From FEN-1088 sp031407985 (lineage in GTDB: Bacteria > Myxococcota_A > Polyangia > Fen-1088), in contig JANOJB010000119.1 in assembly GCA_031407985.1 (NCBI GenBank), forward strand, positions 1 to 64,000: DNA of 64,000 bases, given 5' to 3'. The position numbers were made by a program, and so were the translations under genes. Of the stretch, positions 17,015-25,534 are shown one piece after another. Under the pieces are notes generated by a model, which saw nothing but the letters and a program-made list of their open reading frames with translations, was not told where the DNA came from and did not search any database. How positions within the stretch are numbered: the stretch's first letter is position 1; the number at the start of each line of letters is the position of its first letter.

Positions 17015-17620
17015 ATGCCTCGCATCCGTTTCGCGGCGTCGTTGGTGTTGTTCTTTGGTTGTCAGAGCGGGCGCGACCTGCCCCCCCAGCCCGAAAACGA
17101 GCCGAAACAGGCCGAGGCGCCCCCGTGCGGAAAAATCTTCCGCGATTCCAAGGTCCGCGGCGGGTCGGCCTGCTGCGCCGAGCCCGCCGCCAAGATTCTG
17201 AAGACCGCCGACATCGTTGCCGCGTGTGGCGCGTCCGCGGGCGGCTACCTGGGCGAGACCCGCGACGGAACCGCCTGCCGATTCCACTTCAAAGGAACGG
17301 GGCCGGCCGATGAGAAAACGCCGGCCTCCGATCCGAAACAGACCTATGTCATGGTCACCCGACTGCCGATTCCCCCCGGTGCGGCTGCCCCCACCATGCC
17401 GGATCCGATGCTGGTTTGGACCTGGAAGAAGGTCGCGTTGCGCGATGCCCTTGGCTGGAAAGCCACCGCGACCGGCAAGGAAGCCGGACTGCTGGAACAT
17501 CAAACCATCCTGTGGGCGGGGCGCGGCCGGCGCATCATCGGCTTGCACGCCTCTAAATCCGTCTGCAGCGAAGCCCAGGCGGAAGCGCTGCTGCAAAAAG
17601 CGATCGACGCGACCGAATAG
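17015..17620 (+). CDS. Putative lipoprotein of unknown function
   Basis: The ATG at 17015 follows an AAAGGGGGC ribosome-binding site and gives 201 residues; a short in-frame extension to 16997 has no such site. The N-terminus MPRIRFAASLVLFFGC ends in a lipobox. The mature part contains a Pro/Glu-rich spacer, then six more Cys residues (CGK, SACC, AACG, ACRF, SVCS), which suggests disulphide bonds in the periplasm. It is 55 bases after the YihY gene, so it may be cotranscribed. No family is recognised. Confidence 0.7.
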   Translation: MPRIRFAASLVLFFGCQSGRDLPPQPENEPKQAEAPPCGKIFRDSKVRGGSACCAEPAAKILKTADIVAACGASAGGYLGETRDGTACRFHFKGTGPADEKTPASDPKQTYVMVTRLPIPPGAAAPTMPDPMLVWTWKKVALRDALGWKATATGKEAGLLEHQTILWAGRGRRIIGLHASKSVCSEAQAEALLQKAIDATE

Positions 17621-17645
17621 CCTCCTCGCTGGCGCGCAAAACGAA

Positions 17646-18554
17646 TCAGGCGATCCGCTCGCGCCGAACCTCCCGGAACGCGTCGCTCTCCTCGTCGTGC
17701 GCGCGAATCACCAGGGTTATCGCCCGCTCGTCGAATTCGTAGATGTTGTAGCGCGCGCGGCGATCCGGGGCGCCGGCGTATGAGGCGGAGCCGGCCCCGA
17801 TGACGGGAATCGACGCCTCCCGGGGGCCCGGCAGCGTCACCCTTTCGTCAAGGTGATCGTGACCATGCAGCACCAGATCGGCGCCGACCCGACTAAGCAG
17901 ATTCGAAAACGAGTCGCGGTCTTTCAGGTTGCGATCCTCCCCGCCCTTCTGCCGAACCGGAGGATGGTGAATCAACAACACACGTATGCGGTCACGCACG
18001 TCGGGGGAAGCCAGAATCGCCTCCAGGCGCGTCAACTGCGCACCGCCAATCTCGCCCCAGGCGCCCAGATCACCCGTCGCGACGCAGCTGTTCACGGACA
18101 CAATCGCCAGCGGGCCGCGCAGGCGCAGAAACGGGTAACTGTCGTTGCCGGAAGCGCGATCGGCCGCGCGCAGATCGGCCGTTTGATACCGGGCGAACAA
18201 CATCTCGAACCTTCGCTTGTCCACGACCTCCGGAACGTACGCGTCGTGGTTCCCCGGAATCACCGTCACCGCGTCGGGCGACGTACCCAGTTTCTCGATC
18301 CACGACAATGCCGCGCGCCATTCGGCTTCCAACGACACGTTTGATAGGTCGCCGGTTATCGCCACGTGATCCGGTCGTTCACGTCGCACGTCGTCGCCCA
18401 ATGCCGCCAGCAGTTCCATCTTGTGTTTGCGCCGCCGGTTCACGACCAGATTCAGCGCCCCGACCGCGCGCTTGCCCCAGAAGTCCGCCAGCCGCGCGCC
18501 GTCGAAGGAACGAAAGTGCGGATCGGTCACGTGAGCCAGGCGAAACATGGTCAC
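17646..18554 (-). CDS. Calcineurin-like metallophosphoesterase (CpdA-like)
   Basis: The 302-aa product has all metal ligands of the family: DPHF at the N-terminus, ITGDLSN, PGNHD, IHHPP and GHDH near the C-terminus. Such enzymes hydrolyse phosphodiesters or monoesters, for example cyclic nucleotides, but the substrate is not evident. The reading frame begins at a GTG that overlaps the stop of the EEP-family gene; an ATG two codons later is equally likely. It is the third gene of a coupled queD-EEP-MPE operon. It has no signal peptide, so it acts in the cytoplasm. Confidence 0.88.
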   Translation of the reverse strand: MTMFRLAHVTDPHFRSFDGARLADFWGKRAVGALNLVVNRRRKHKMELLAALGDDVRRERPDHVAITGDLSNVSLEAEWRAALSWIEKLGTSPDAVTVIPGNHDAYVPEVVDKRRFEMLFARYQTADLRAADRASGNDSYPFLRLRGPLAIVSVNSCVATGDLGAWGEIGGAQLTRLEAILASPDVRDRIRVLLIHHPPVRQKGGEDRNLKDRDSFSNLLSRVGADLVLHGHDHLDERVTLPGPREASIPVIGAGSASYAGAPDRRARYNIYEFDERAITLVIRAHDEESDAFREVRRERIA

Positions 18555-19423
18555 CCTTCACCCGACGCAACCGCATCGGGCGCAATCTGGACGTCGGCCA
18601 ACACGCCGAAGTGATCCGACGGATACACCCCCTCGCTGTCCACCTGGTCGAACACGACGCGCGCATCGCGGATCGTGCCGCGCCCGTCCCGGCGCGGTGC
18701 CGTCACGAAGACATAGTCCAGGCGGCGATCCGGGCGCAGCCAGTTCATCCGCGCGCGAAACGGATTTTCGAGGGCCCAGGTGATCCCCGGCTTTCCCCCC
18801 CGCACGGTCGCCCATGCGTCCTGATAAAAGACACGTCGCCCACCCAGGGTCGTCAGCCCGCACAACCATCGAATCTCGTCGGAGTCGGGGACGGTGTTGA
18901 AATCACCCATCAGGACTTGCGGTCGATCGTTGCCCAGCGCGCGTGCGGTGATTTCGTCGTCCAGCACCAGCACCTGATCCTCACGCTGACGGCCCTCATG
19001 CTGCCGGTAGCTGAGGTGGGTGGTGTGAACCCACAATTCCCCGCCTGGCGCGTCGAGCAGCACCGAAAACACAACGCGCCCTTCCGTGGCGGTCGCATGG
19101 GGCAAACGCCGGTGCGCGCTGTCCAACACGGCAAACCGCGACACGATGGCCAGTCCCTCGACACCCCCGCCCCATTCGGTGGAGGGAGCAAAGAGGTGGG
19201 TGTGTCGCAACCGGCGCGCCAGCGTCTCGGCTTGATTCGGCAACCGTCCCGGTACGTCACGAACCTCTTGCAGCGCAACCACGTCGGGCGCCAGGCGTTC
19301 CAATTCAGCGCCAACCAAATCCAACCGTCTTGGATGCGGGCCGTTTTCGCCCCACAGGTTCAGCGTCACGAAACGCAAGTCTCCCGGCGATCGGGGGATC
19401 GCGTCAGGCGAAGGCGCGCTCAT
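18551..19423 (-). CDS. Endonuclease/exonuclease/phosphatase (EEP) family protein
   Basis: This 290-aa protein has the EEP motifs: TLNLWGEN at the N-terminus, DVVALQEVRD with the metal-binding Glu, HTTHLSYR, MGDFNTVPDS and a final SDHFGVLADV with the catalytic Asp-His. Substrates in the family range from DNA to sphingomyelin and inositol phosphates, and none can be chosen here. No signal peptide is visible. The ATG overlaps the queD stop (ATGA), and its own stop overlaps the metallophosphoesterase start, so all three should be translated together. Confidence 0.88.
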   Translation of the reverse strand: MSAPSPDAIPRSPGDLRFVTLNLWGENGPHPRRLDLVGAELERLAPDVVALQEVRDVPGRLPNQAETLARRLRHTHLFAPSTEWGGGVEGLAIVSRFAVLDSAHRRLPHATATEGRVVFSVLLDAPGGELWVHTTHLSYRQHEGRQREDQVLVLDDEITARALGNDRPQVLMGDFNTVPDSDEIRWLCGLTTLGGRRVFYQDAWATVRGGKPGITWALENPFRARMNWLRPDRRLDYVFVTAPRRDGRGTIRDARVVFDQVDSEGVYPSDHFGVLADVQIAPDAVASGEG

Positions 19424-19782
19424 GGCCCCCTATACGTGCACGTGCTGTCAGCCGTTTCCGAAACCGTCACGGCGGACAGCCCCGGGATCCGCGGCGCGAT
19501 TTCGCGCCATATGTAGACGCACAGATTTTCGCACGTCGAATTTTCCAATCCGGCGACGTCGTTCAGATACCGGTGATCCAACCGGCCATACAATTCGGCC
19601 CAGCAGTCGTCGATCACTCCGAAGTCGATCAACCACCCGGTGGAGGGATCCACGGGACCCGTCACCTGCAGGTCGATCTTGTAGCTGTGCCCGTGCACGC
19701 GCGCGCACTTGTGACCCTCGGGCACGTTTGGCAGGCGGTGCGCGGCCTCGAACCGATACTCCTTGATCAACTCGACGATCAT
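19420..19782 (-). CDS. queD: 6-carboxytetrahydropterin synthase QueD (6-pyruvoyl-tetrahydropterin synthase family)
   Basis: At 120 residues it has the usual length. Zinc ligands and active-site residues are visible: the His of FEAAHRL, CARVHGHSYK (catalytic Cys plus two His ligands), a WLIDFGVID strand, a catalytic His in LDHRYLND, and the family's ENSTCENLCVYIW helix. QueD makes 6-carboxytetrahydropterin in queuosine/preQ1 synthesis. No other queuosine genes lie in the window. It leads a three-gene operon on the minus strand, divergent from the MFS gene with 111 bases between. Confidence 0.92.
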   Translation of the reverse strand: MIVELIKEYRFEAAHRLPNVPEGHKCARVHGHSYKIDLQVTGPVDPSTGWLIDFGVIDDCWAELYGRLDHRYLNDVAGLENSTCENLCVYIWREIAPRIPGLSAVTVSETADSTCTYRGP

Positions 19783-19893
19783 CGTGCGCGCAGCCTACCA
19801 GGCCGCCCCCCGGCGGGCGAAGACCCAGACTGCAGCGCGAGATCCGAGACAAGACGCACGAGCGTCATAAAGACGGCGAATGGGGTGGCGTAT

Positions 19894-21126
19894 ATGCTGG
19901 CTGCCCCCGTGCCTGCCTCGCCAGCGTTGTTCTCGGATTTTCGCGCGCTGGATCGCCGCGTATTCATTCTGGCCGGCGCCCGCATGGTGGTGACGCTGGG
20001 ATTCGCCGCGGTTTTGCCGTACCTGGGCGTGACGTTGCACCAGGAGCGCGGCGTTTCCGCGACGGTGGTGGGCCTTATATGGACGGCCGCCGGCCTATCC
20101 GGCGCGGCGACCCAGTGGCTGGCGGGCGAAATCGCCGATCGCGTGGGCCGACGCCCCGTCTTGTTGACCGGCATGCTGGTGCGAACCGTAAACCTCGCCG
20201 CCCTCGGCTACGAGGTGCTGCACCATGGACCAATTCCGGCCATCGCCGCGCTGTGCGTTTTGAACGGCATACTGCGCGCGTTCTTCGATCCAGTTGCCTC
20301 GGCGATGGTTGCCGATTTGGCGCCGGGCGAACGGCGAATCGCCGCCTTTTCGCTCCAGCGTATCGGCGTCAACATCGGTTGGGTACTGGGAACCAGCACC
20401 ATCGGGTTCACGGCCGTATTGCACATCAACTACGGAGATCTGTTCTATGCCAGCGCCTTCGTCACCTTGCTGGCCGCGTTGGCGGCGTCCGCCATCTCCG
20501 AGACGCGAGCGACATCACAAACCCATGCGCGGCCCCCTTTCAAGCTCACGGACCTGGGCGCCTACCGTCACGACCGTCGGTTCATGGTGTTCTTGCTGGC
20601 GACCTTCTTTTTTTTCCTACTTCAAGCGCAACTTTACGCGACGCTGTCCCTGTTCGCCGCCGATCGTCTGCACCTGGGTCTGGTTCAGATTTCCCACCTC
20701 TACACCCTGAACGGGGCCATGGTCGTCCTGCTGCAGTTGCCAGCCTTCTATTACATCCGGCGCGTCGGCACGCATCGCGTGTTGGTGATCGGCGCCTTCG
20801 CGTACTCCGCCAGTTACGCGCTGTGTGGACTGGCCACGGCCGAGCCGCAACTGCTGGCCTGCGTCGCACTGATCACCATCGCGGAAATCATCAGCGCCCC
20901 CGCGCAACAGACGGCGGCGACCGGTATGGCTCCCGCCGATCGCGTCGGCGCCTATGCGGGCCTTTTCGGCCTTGCGCAGGCTGCCGGCCAATCCCTGGGC
21001 CCGCTGCTGGGAACGTCGCTGCTGGACGTCCTGCCCGACCGCCTGACCTGGCCCTTGCTGGCCCTCTGCGGAATCGCGGCGGCATTCCTCTACAGAAGGA
21101 CGCGTCCAGCCGCTGTCGCCGTATAG
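19894..21126 (+). CDS. MFS transporter
   Basis: The 410-aa product has about 12 hydrophobic segments and the loop 2-3 motif GEIADRVGRRPVLL typical of the major facilitator superfamily, plus TGMAPADRVGAYAG late in the second half. It probably works as an exporter of unknown substrate, as in drug/H+ antiporters. The ATG at 19894 is preferred (GTG at 19885 is in frame); the open frame further upstream lies antisense to queD. The 3' neighbour is the ECF sigma factor, 85 bases away, with no obvious terminator between. Confidence 0.9.
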   Translation: MLAAPVPASPALFSDFRALDRRVFILAGARMVVTLGFAAVLPYLGVTLHQERGVSATVVGLIWTAAGLSGAATQWLAGEIADRVGRRPVLLTGMLVRTVNLAALGYEVLHHGPIPAIAALCVLNGILRAFFDPVASAMVADLAPGERRIAAFSLQRIGVNIGWVLGTSTIGFTAVLHINYGDLFYASAFVTLLAALAASAISETRATSQTHARPPFKLTDLGAYRHDRRFMVFLLATFFFFLLQAQLYATLSLFAADRLHLGLVQISHLYTLNGAMVVLLQLPAFYYIRRVGTHRVLVIGAFAYSASYALCGLATAEPQLLACVALITIAEIISAPAQQTAATGMAPADRVGAYAGLFGLAQAAGQSLGPLLGTSLLDVLPDRLTWPLLALCGIAAAFLYRRTRPAAVAV

Positions 21127-21211
21127 AGGTCCCCGCAACCTCATCATCGCGGCCTGGCGGCGCACTGAGCCACATTGGACCGATGGTGCCTCTAAGCAGG
21201 GAGGAGAGGAC

Positions 21212-21904
21212 TTGAAGTCCACGTTGAGCAACGCGACGTCACATGGGACAAGGGATGTTCACGTGTTCCCCGTCCCCCAAGACGACGCCCCCTCGGGGAA
21301 ACGGATGGTTGCGGTGGCCCTGCGAGTCTGCTCTCATGAAAGAGTGGACGTAGCGCCTGAAAAGCCCCACCGGATTGCCACCGCCAGGGCCCCGGAAACC
21401 CACGCAGCGATCCTGCGCCGGCGCATTGATGATCTCTTCAAAGAACACGCGGGCTACGTTGCTCGCTTGGCCTTCCGCCTGCTGGGCCGGCAAGACGAAG
21501 TCGACGACATCGTCCAGGATGTGTTCATTACGCTTTTTCGGCATCTGGACGGGATTCGCCAAACCGAAGCCCTCCGGGCCTGGCTGGCCACCACCACTGT
21601 CCGCATGGTGCGCCGGCGGCTCCGGGTAAGACGTATTGGATTCTTGCTGCGCGGATCGGATCGAGTCGATTCGTCCGAGCTGAAGGGTTCGGGTGTGTCG
21701 GGCGAGGATCGGGCGGCGCTTTGGAGTATCCATCTGGCATTGGAGAGGGTCTCAGTGAACGCACGGATCGCCTGGGTGTTTCGATACCTCGAGCAGGAAA
21801 GCGTCGACGATGTCGCCCGGTTGTGTGGCTGCTCGAAGTCGACAGCAAAACGCCGCATCGCGGACGCGCACCACATCGTGAAACGAGCACTTTCAGATGA
21901 CTGA
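21212..21904 (+). CDS. ECF-type RNA polymerase sigma factor
   Basis: The 230-aa product has sigma region 2 (LFKEHAGYVARLAFRLLGR, DEVDDIVQDVFITLFRHLDG, LRAWLATTTVRMVRRRLR) and region 4 (AWVFRYLEQESVDDVARLCGCSKSTAKRRIADA, a helix-turn-helix). The N-terminal 60 residues are extra. The start is TTG at 21212, backed by a strong GGGAGGAGAGGA ribosome-binding site just upstream. The FecR-like gene begins 8 bases before this gene ends, so the two are coupled. In this arrangement the FecR protein probably controls the sigma factor or senses envelope signals; that is inference from gene order. Confidence 0.9.
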   Translation: MKSTLSNATSHGTRDVHVFPVPQDDAPSGKRMVAVALRVCSHERVDVAPEKPHRIATARAPETHAAILRRRIDDLFKEHAGYVARLAFRLLGRQDEVDDIVQDVFITLFRHLDGIRQTEALRAWLATTTVRMVRRRLRVRRIGFLLRGSDRVDSSELKGSGVSGEDRAALWSIHLALERVSVNARIAWVFRYLEQESVDDVARLCGCSKSTAKRRIADAHHIVKRALSDD

Positions 21905-23105
21905 GTCCGATCTGGAACGCAGGTTGGACTCCGCGCGCCGCGCCGGGCCGGGGTGGAATGCGGGCCGCCAGCAGCAGGTCAAGTGGGCACTCATGTCGCG
22001 CTTGGACCAACCGCGACGGCGGAGCCCCTTCTTCGTGCTGGCGATCGGATGCGCCGCAACGGCCATGATCGGAGTTGTGGGCTGGCGAACGCTGGCTTCC
22101 AGGGGAACCGAGGTTACGAGACGCACCGGATCGACCGGCTTGCCAGCACCGCTGGCAGCGTCGGGAACCGAGCGGCCGCTGCCCAAACTTGCCGATGGCT
22201 CCAGCATCGTCCTTGACGGACCGTCGGCCATTCTGAAGAAGACCGTCGAAACCGCCGACGAAGTCGCGTTCCAGTTGGAAGCGGGCGGCGCCCATTTCGA
22301 GGTCGCCCCGCGTCCCTCTCGCGTCTTCCGCGTGCATGCGGGACCGGTGACGGTGCAAGTGATTGGCACGCGCTTTCACGTGCAGCGACAAAAAAACCGT
22401 TCTCATATCACCGTCGATCGCGGCAGGGTGTTGGTGTCGTGGTGGGGCGGTTCCCGCGAACTGACAGCCGGTGAAGAGGGAATCTTCCCGCCGACCGACG
22501 AGACTCCCAAAGCGTCCGCCCCCCTGGGCATACCGTTCTCGCCAAGGGTTTCGTCCGGGTGGCACGCCCCGGGAGCGTCACGCGGTTCGTCCGCGTCACA
22601 CGCGGCGTCCGCGTCACGCACGCCGCCCGTCTCGCACGTTCCGCCCGGCTCGCCCGTCGAGCCTGCCGCCAAGCCAACCGCGGCCGTCACCGGACCGATG
22701 CCCGAACGATCGGGATCCCCCTCGGGTCCGGAGGCATTGTTCCAGCGCGCCGACCGGGCCCGAACGGAAGGTCGGTCCGATGCGGCCATAGTCAATCTGC
22801 GCGAGATCGTGGAGCGGTATCCTGGCGATCCACACGCCCCCGTGGCGGCCTTCACCATGGGGCGTCTTTTGCTGGAAACCCAGGGAAAATCACGCCAGGC
22901 GGCCCAGGCGTTCGGACAGGCACGGGCGCTGGCGCATGGGGGGCCGCTGGTCGAGGATGCCCTGGCCCGCGAGGTCGAGGCCCTGCACATGACTGGTGAT
23001 TCGTCCGCGGCGCGCCAGCGGGCGGAACTTTACGTTCAGCTCTTCCCCAGTGGCCCTCGGCTGCGGACTGTCATGCGATTCGGGGGCCTGCGGGCCGATC
23101 CATGA
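21897..23105 (+). CDS. FecR-domain membrane protein with C-terminal TPR-like repeats
   Basis: Of 402 residues, the first 40 are cytoplasmic and Arg-rich, then one membrane segment (FFVLAIGCAATAMIGVVGW). A FecR domain covers about residues 90-200: LADGSSIVLDGPSAI, FEVAPRPSRVFRVHAGPVTVQVIGTRFHVQ, ITVDRGRVLVSWWGG. A Ser/Pro/His-rich linker (about 200-260) follows, and then tetratricopeptide-like repeats (RADRARTEGRSDAAIVNLREIVERYPGDPH). It overlaps both neighbours, the ECF sigma gene and the next gene. Its topology suits an anti-sigma or signal-transfer protein with a periplasmic sensor part. Confidence 0.88.
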   Translation: MTESDLERRLDSARRAGPGWNAGRQQQVKWALMSRLDQPRRRSPFFVLAIGCAATAMIGVVGWRTLASRGTEVTRRTGSTGLPAPLAASGTERPLPKLADGSSIVLDGPSAILKKTVETADEVAFQLEAGGAHFEVAPRPSRVFRVHAGPVTVQVIGTRFHVQRQKNRSHITVDRGRVLVSWWGGSRELTAGEEGIFPPTDETPKASAPLGIPFSPRVSSGWHAPGASRGSSASHAASASRTPPVSHVPPGSPVEPAAKPTAAVTGPMPERSGSPSGPEALFQRADRARTEGRSDAAIVNLREIVERYPGDPHAPVAAFTMGRLLLETQGKSRQAAQAFGQARALAHGGPLVEDALAREVEALHMTGDSSAARQRAELYVQLFPSGPRLRTVMRFGGLRADP

Positions 23106-24109
23106 TTCCGGCCGTGGCCCTGCTGGTCACGCTGCTTGCTGTAAATTCCGTTGCCGGTAGGCACGCTGCCGAGGTCAGCCTTTCGATCGATACCTGTCCG
23201 TCCCTGCCGCGCGACGAGATCGTGCGACTGGTTGCTCTGGATTTGGGCGCCCCCGTCTTGCCTCCGGACTCGGCCGGACCGCAAGCCACACGGGTGGGTG
23301 TCGTCTGCGACGGCTCCCGGATCGTGTTGACGATTTCGGATCCGCAGACGGCCAAGGACCTGAAGCGATCGATGGCCTTGACCGCCCGTACGGAGAACGT
23401 CACCGCCCGCATGGTCGCGCTGGCCATATCCGAGTTGGTGATCGCAAGTTGGGTGGAACTGACACCCGGCGAGGCATCAGCCCCAACGAAGGGTGGCAAC
23501 ACCCGGGCGCTCGATCCGCGGCGAGCCACCCCGGAGGCAACTGACCGTCAACTGGCGGCCGAACCCAGTACCAGCTACGTGCTGGTTCTGGCCCAGGCGA
23601 CAGGACCGTTTTCGGGGGTGGGCTTGGGATGGGGTGGAGGTTTTCGCATCGGATGGGCATCCGGCCGATCGTGGGTGAATGCGGGCCCAAGTGACATCAC
23701 CGGACACCCGGCCATCGACCTGGATCTGACAGGGTCGTGGACGGAAGTCGGCAGTTCTTTGGGAACCGTTCATGTATCGATGTGGAGCGCGTCACCACGC
23801 CTGTCCTTCCGCCTCCGTCGCGGCAGAGCCTGGTTCGACCTGGGGGGCGGGGGTCGATTTGGATTGGCGCGCCTGGTCGCCGCGCCCCTGGATCCGCTGG
23901 GTACGCGCGGAGGAACACTGGCCGCCACCTGGGCGGGTCCCACCGGTTACGTGGGTGCAGGCCTCCGTCTTGGTCCCGTGTTGATGGCGATCGGCGTCGA
24001 GGCAGGCCACGTTCTGCGTGGGGTCGCGGGCCTGGTCGATGACGGAACGCCCATCTCGATCTCTGGACAGTGGGTATCCGGCTGCGTGGCGCTGGGCTGG
24101 GGATCCTGA
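23102..24109 (+). CDS. Exported, probably outer-membrane, protein of the ECF/FecR module
   Basis: The 335-aa product starts with a signal peptide (MIPAVALLVTLLAVNSVAG). Residues 25-120 resemble a small periplasmic domain with two Cys (DTCPSLPRDEIVRL, GVVCDGSRIVLTISD). The C-terminal 200 residues alternate Gly, aromatic and hydrophobic residues, as in a small beta barrel (GVGLGWGGGFRIGWASG, SPRLSFRLRRGRAWFDLGGG). The ATG overlaps the FecR stop by four bases, so it belongs to the same unit. No specific family is recognised; the same layout (sigma, FecR-TPR, barrel) appears to be a lineage-typical module, but this is from memory and inference. Confidence 0.7.
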   Translation: MIPAVALLVTLLAVNSVAGRHAAEVSLSIDTCPSLPRDEIVRLVALDLGAPVLPPDSAGPQATRVGVVCDGSRIVLTISDPQTAKDLKRSMALTARTENVTARMVALAISELVIASWVELTPGEASAPTKGGNTRALDPRRATPEATDRQLAAEPSTSYVLVLAQATGPFSGVGLGWGGGFRIGWASGRSWVNAGPSDITGHPAIDLDLTGSWTEVGSSLGTVHVSMWSASPRLSFRLRRGRAWFDLGGGGRFGLARLVAAPLDPLGTRGGTLAATWAGPTGYVGAGLRLGPVLMAIGVEAGHVLRGVAGLVDDGTPISISGQWVSGCVALGWGS

Positions 24110-24191
24110 TGCCAAACCGGGCGCGTACGGGTTCGGATTTCGCGGTTCCCCCAGGCGCGCCTCGCGATCGCTGTCCACCCCGCGGAATCGA

Positions 24192-25412
24192 TCAGCCCAT
24201 GTTCGGAATCGGAAACGGCCTGCCAGGGTGGGCGAACAGATACCCCTGACACAGGTCGCCCCCCAGACGTACCAACGTATCGCGTTCGGGCTCGGTCTCG
24301 ATTCCCTCTGCGATTATCTGGATCTGCAGGTCACGGCAAAGACCGATGATCGATCCCAGCAGCTTCTGTTTCGTCGGGGAGCTGTCGACGCCGCGGACCA
24401 GCGACATGTCGACTTTCACGACCTCGGGCTCAAGCTGGGCGAAGCTGGTCAGTCCGGCATACCCGGCGCCCAGATCGTCGACGGCGATGCGATAACCCAT
24501 CGCCCGCAACTGGGCCATGCGCGACATCAGATCCTTGATTTGATCCAGCGCGGCGCGTTCGGTGATCTCCAGGACCACGCGCGATGCGTACGCCGACAGG
24601 GGGGAGTCAGCATGGAACAGGGATTCATCCTGAAGATCGGCGGTGTGAACGTTCACGAAAACCAGGCCCGTCGAGGGGATATCCCTGATGGTCTCCGCGA
24701 CGCCTTTCCGGATAACCCGCCCCAGTTCGTGCAAACGGTTCAGCCGCTCGGCGGCATCGAACAGATCCCCCGGGCTGGCAAGCGCGGGTTCCTCGTTGCG
24801 AACCAAAGCCTCGTAGGCGAACAGCGATCGGCTGGACCACGAGATGATCGGCTGATAGGCGATCCACACGCTGGACAGGGCGCGGGCGAACCGTGCCTCC
24901 AGGCTGGCCCGGTCGCCCAGTTGCCGGCCCCCGGCACGAAACTGTTCGACGGCTTCCCGACGGACCCGCGCCATCTGATGCATCCGCACGGCCCGCGCCA
25001 CCACTTCCTCAAGTTGCGTCGGATCGATCGGCTTGATCAGGTAGCGGAGTGCCCCGTATTCCATCGCTTCGACCGCGCTTTGAACCGCCGGCAAACCCGT
25101 CATGATGATTACGGGTACATCCAGATCCTGCTCGCGAACCGCGCGCAGCAACTGCAAGCCGCTCATGCCGGGCATCGAGATATCGCTGATGATCACGTCG
25201 AACGCCCGCTCGCGAAACCGCGCGGTGGCCTGGAGACCGTCGTTGGCCACCTCGACCGTATAGCCGGCCGCGGTCAGACTTCGCGCATAGCCGCGCGTGA
25301 TGGTCGGCTCATCGTCCACCAACAGGACGACACCACGCGATCCCGGCACCGGGGCCGCTTGATCGCCTGGATCTGCCACCATGTTCGCCTCCAAACGCGC
25401 CGGGAGTGCCAT
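24192..25412 (-). CDS. Response regulator with EAL (c-di-GMP phosphodiesterase) output domain
   Basis: From the ATG at 25412, which follows an AGAGGGGG ribosome-binding site, the product has 406 residues. The receiver domain (about 28-145) keeps D33/D34, the phospho-acceptor D77, T105 and K127. The EAL domain (about 175-400) begins at E201-A-L and keeps the N of VNVHTADL, LEITER, DDLGAGYAGL, VVKVD, IAEGIET and QGYLF, so it should be active in cleaving c-di-GMP. Upstream Met codons exist, up to 25466, without a good ribosome-binding site. It is divergent from pdhA with a 120-bp shared intergenic region. No partner histidine kinase is adjacent. Confidence 0.9.
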   Translation of the reverse strand: MALPARLEANMVADPGDQAAPVPGSRGVVLLVDDEPTITRGYARSLTAAGYTVEVANDGLQATARFRERAFDVIISDISMPGMSGLQLLRAVREQDLDVPVIIMTGLPAVQSAVEAMEYGALRYLIKPIDPTQLEEVVARAVRMHQMARVRREAVEQFRAGGRQLGDRASLEARFARALSSVWIAYQPIISWSSRSLFAYEALVRNEEPALASPGDLFDAAERLNRLHELGRVIRKGVAETIRDIPSTGLVFVNVHTADLQDESLFHADSPLSAYASRVVLEITERAALDQIKDLMSRMAQLRAMGYRIAVDDLGAGYAGLTSFAQLEPEVVKVDMSLVRGVDSSPTKQKLLGSIIGLCRDLQIQIIAEGIETEPERDTLVRLGGDLCQGYLFAHPGRPFPIPNMG

Positions 25413-25449
25413 TCGCTTCCCCCTCTCATCGGCGGCTCGCGGCGATTGA

Positions 25450-25479
25450 TTGAGGGGGGGCGGCAAACTCTGTTATATC
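25450..25479 (+). promoter_or_regulatory. Candidate sigma70 promoter of the pdhABC operon
   Basis: TTGAGG (25450-25455) and TATATC (25474-25479) are 18 bases apart in a region that is AT-richer than its surroundings. The pdhA ATG at 25535 lies about 50 bases beyond the expected transcription start. The region also serves the divergent response regulator gene. Confidence 0.5.
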
Positions 25480-25534
25480 TTCGGTCCACCCGCCAACCGA
25501 TCGCAAAAAAGCCCAGCAGGAGAGCACGCTAAAG

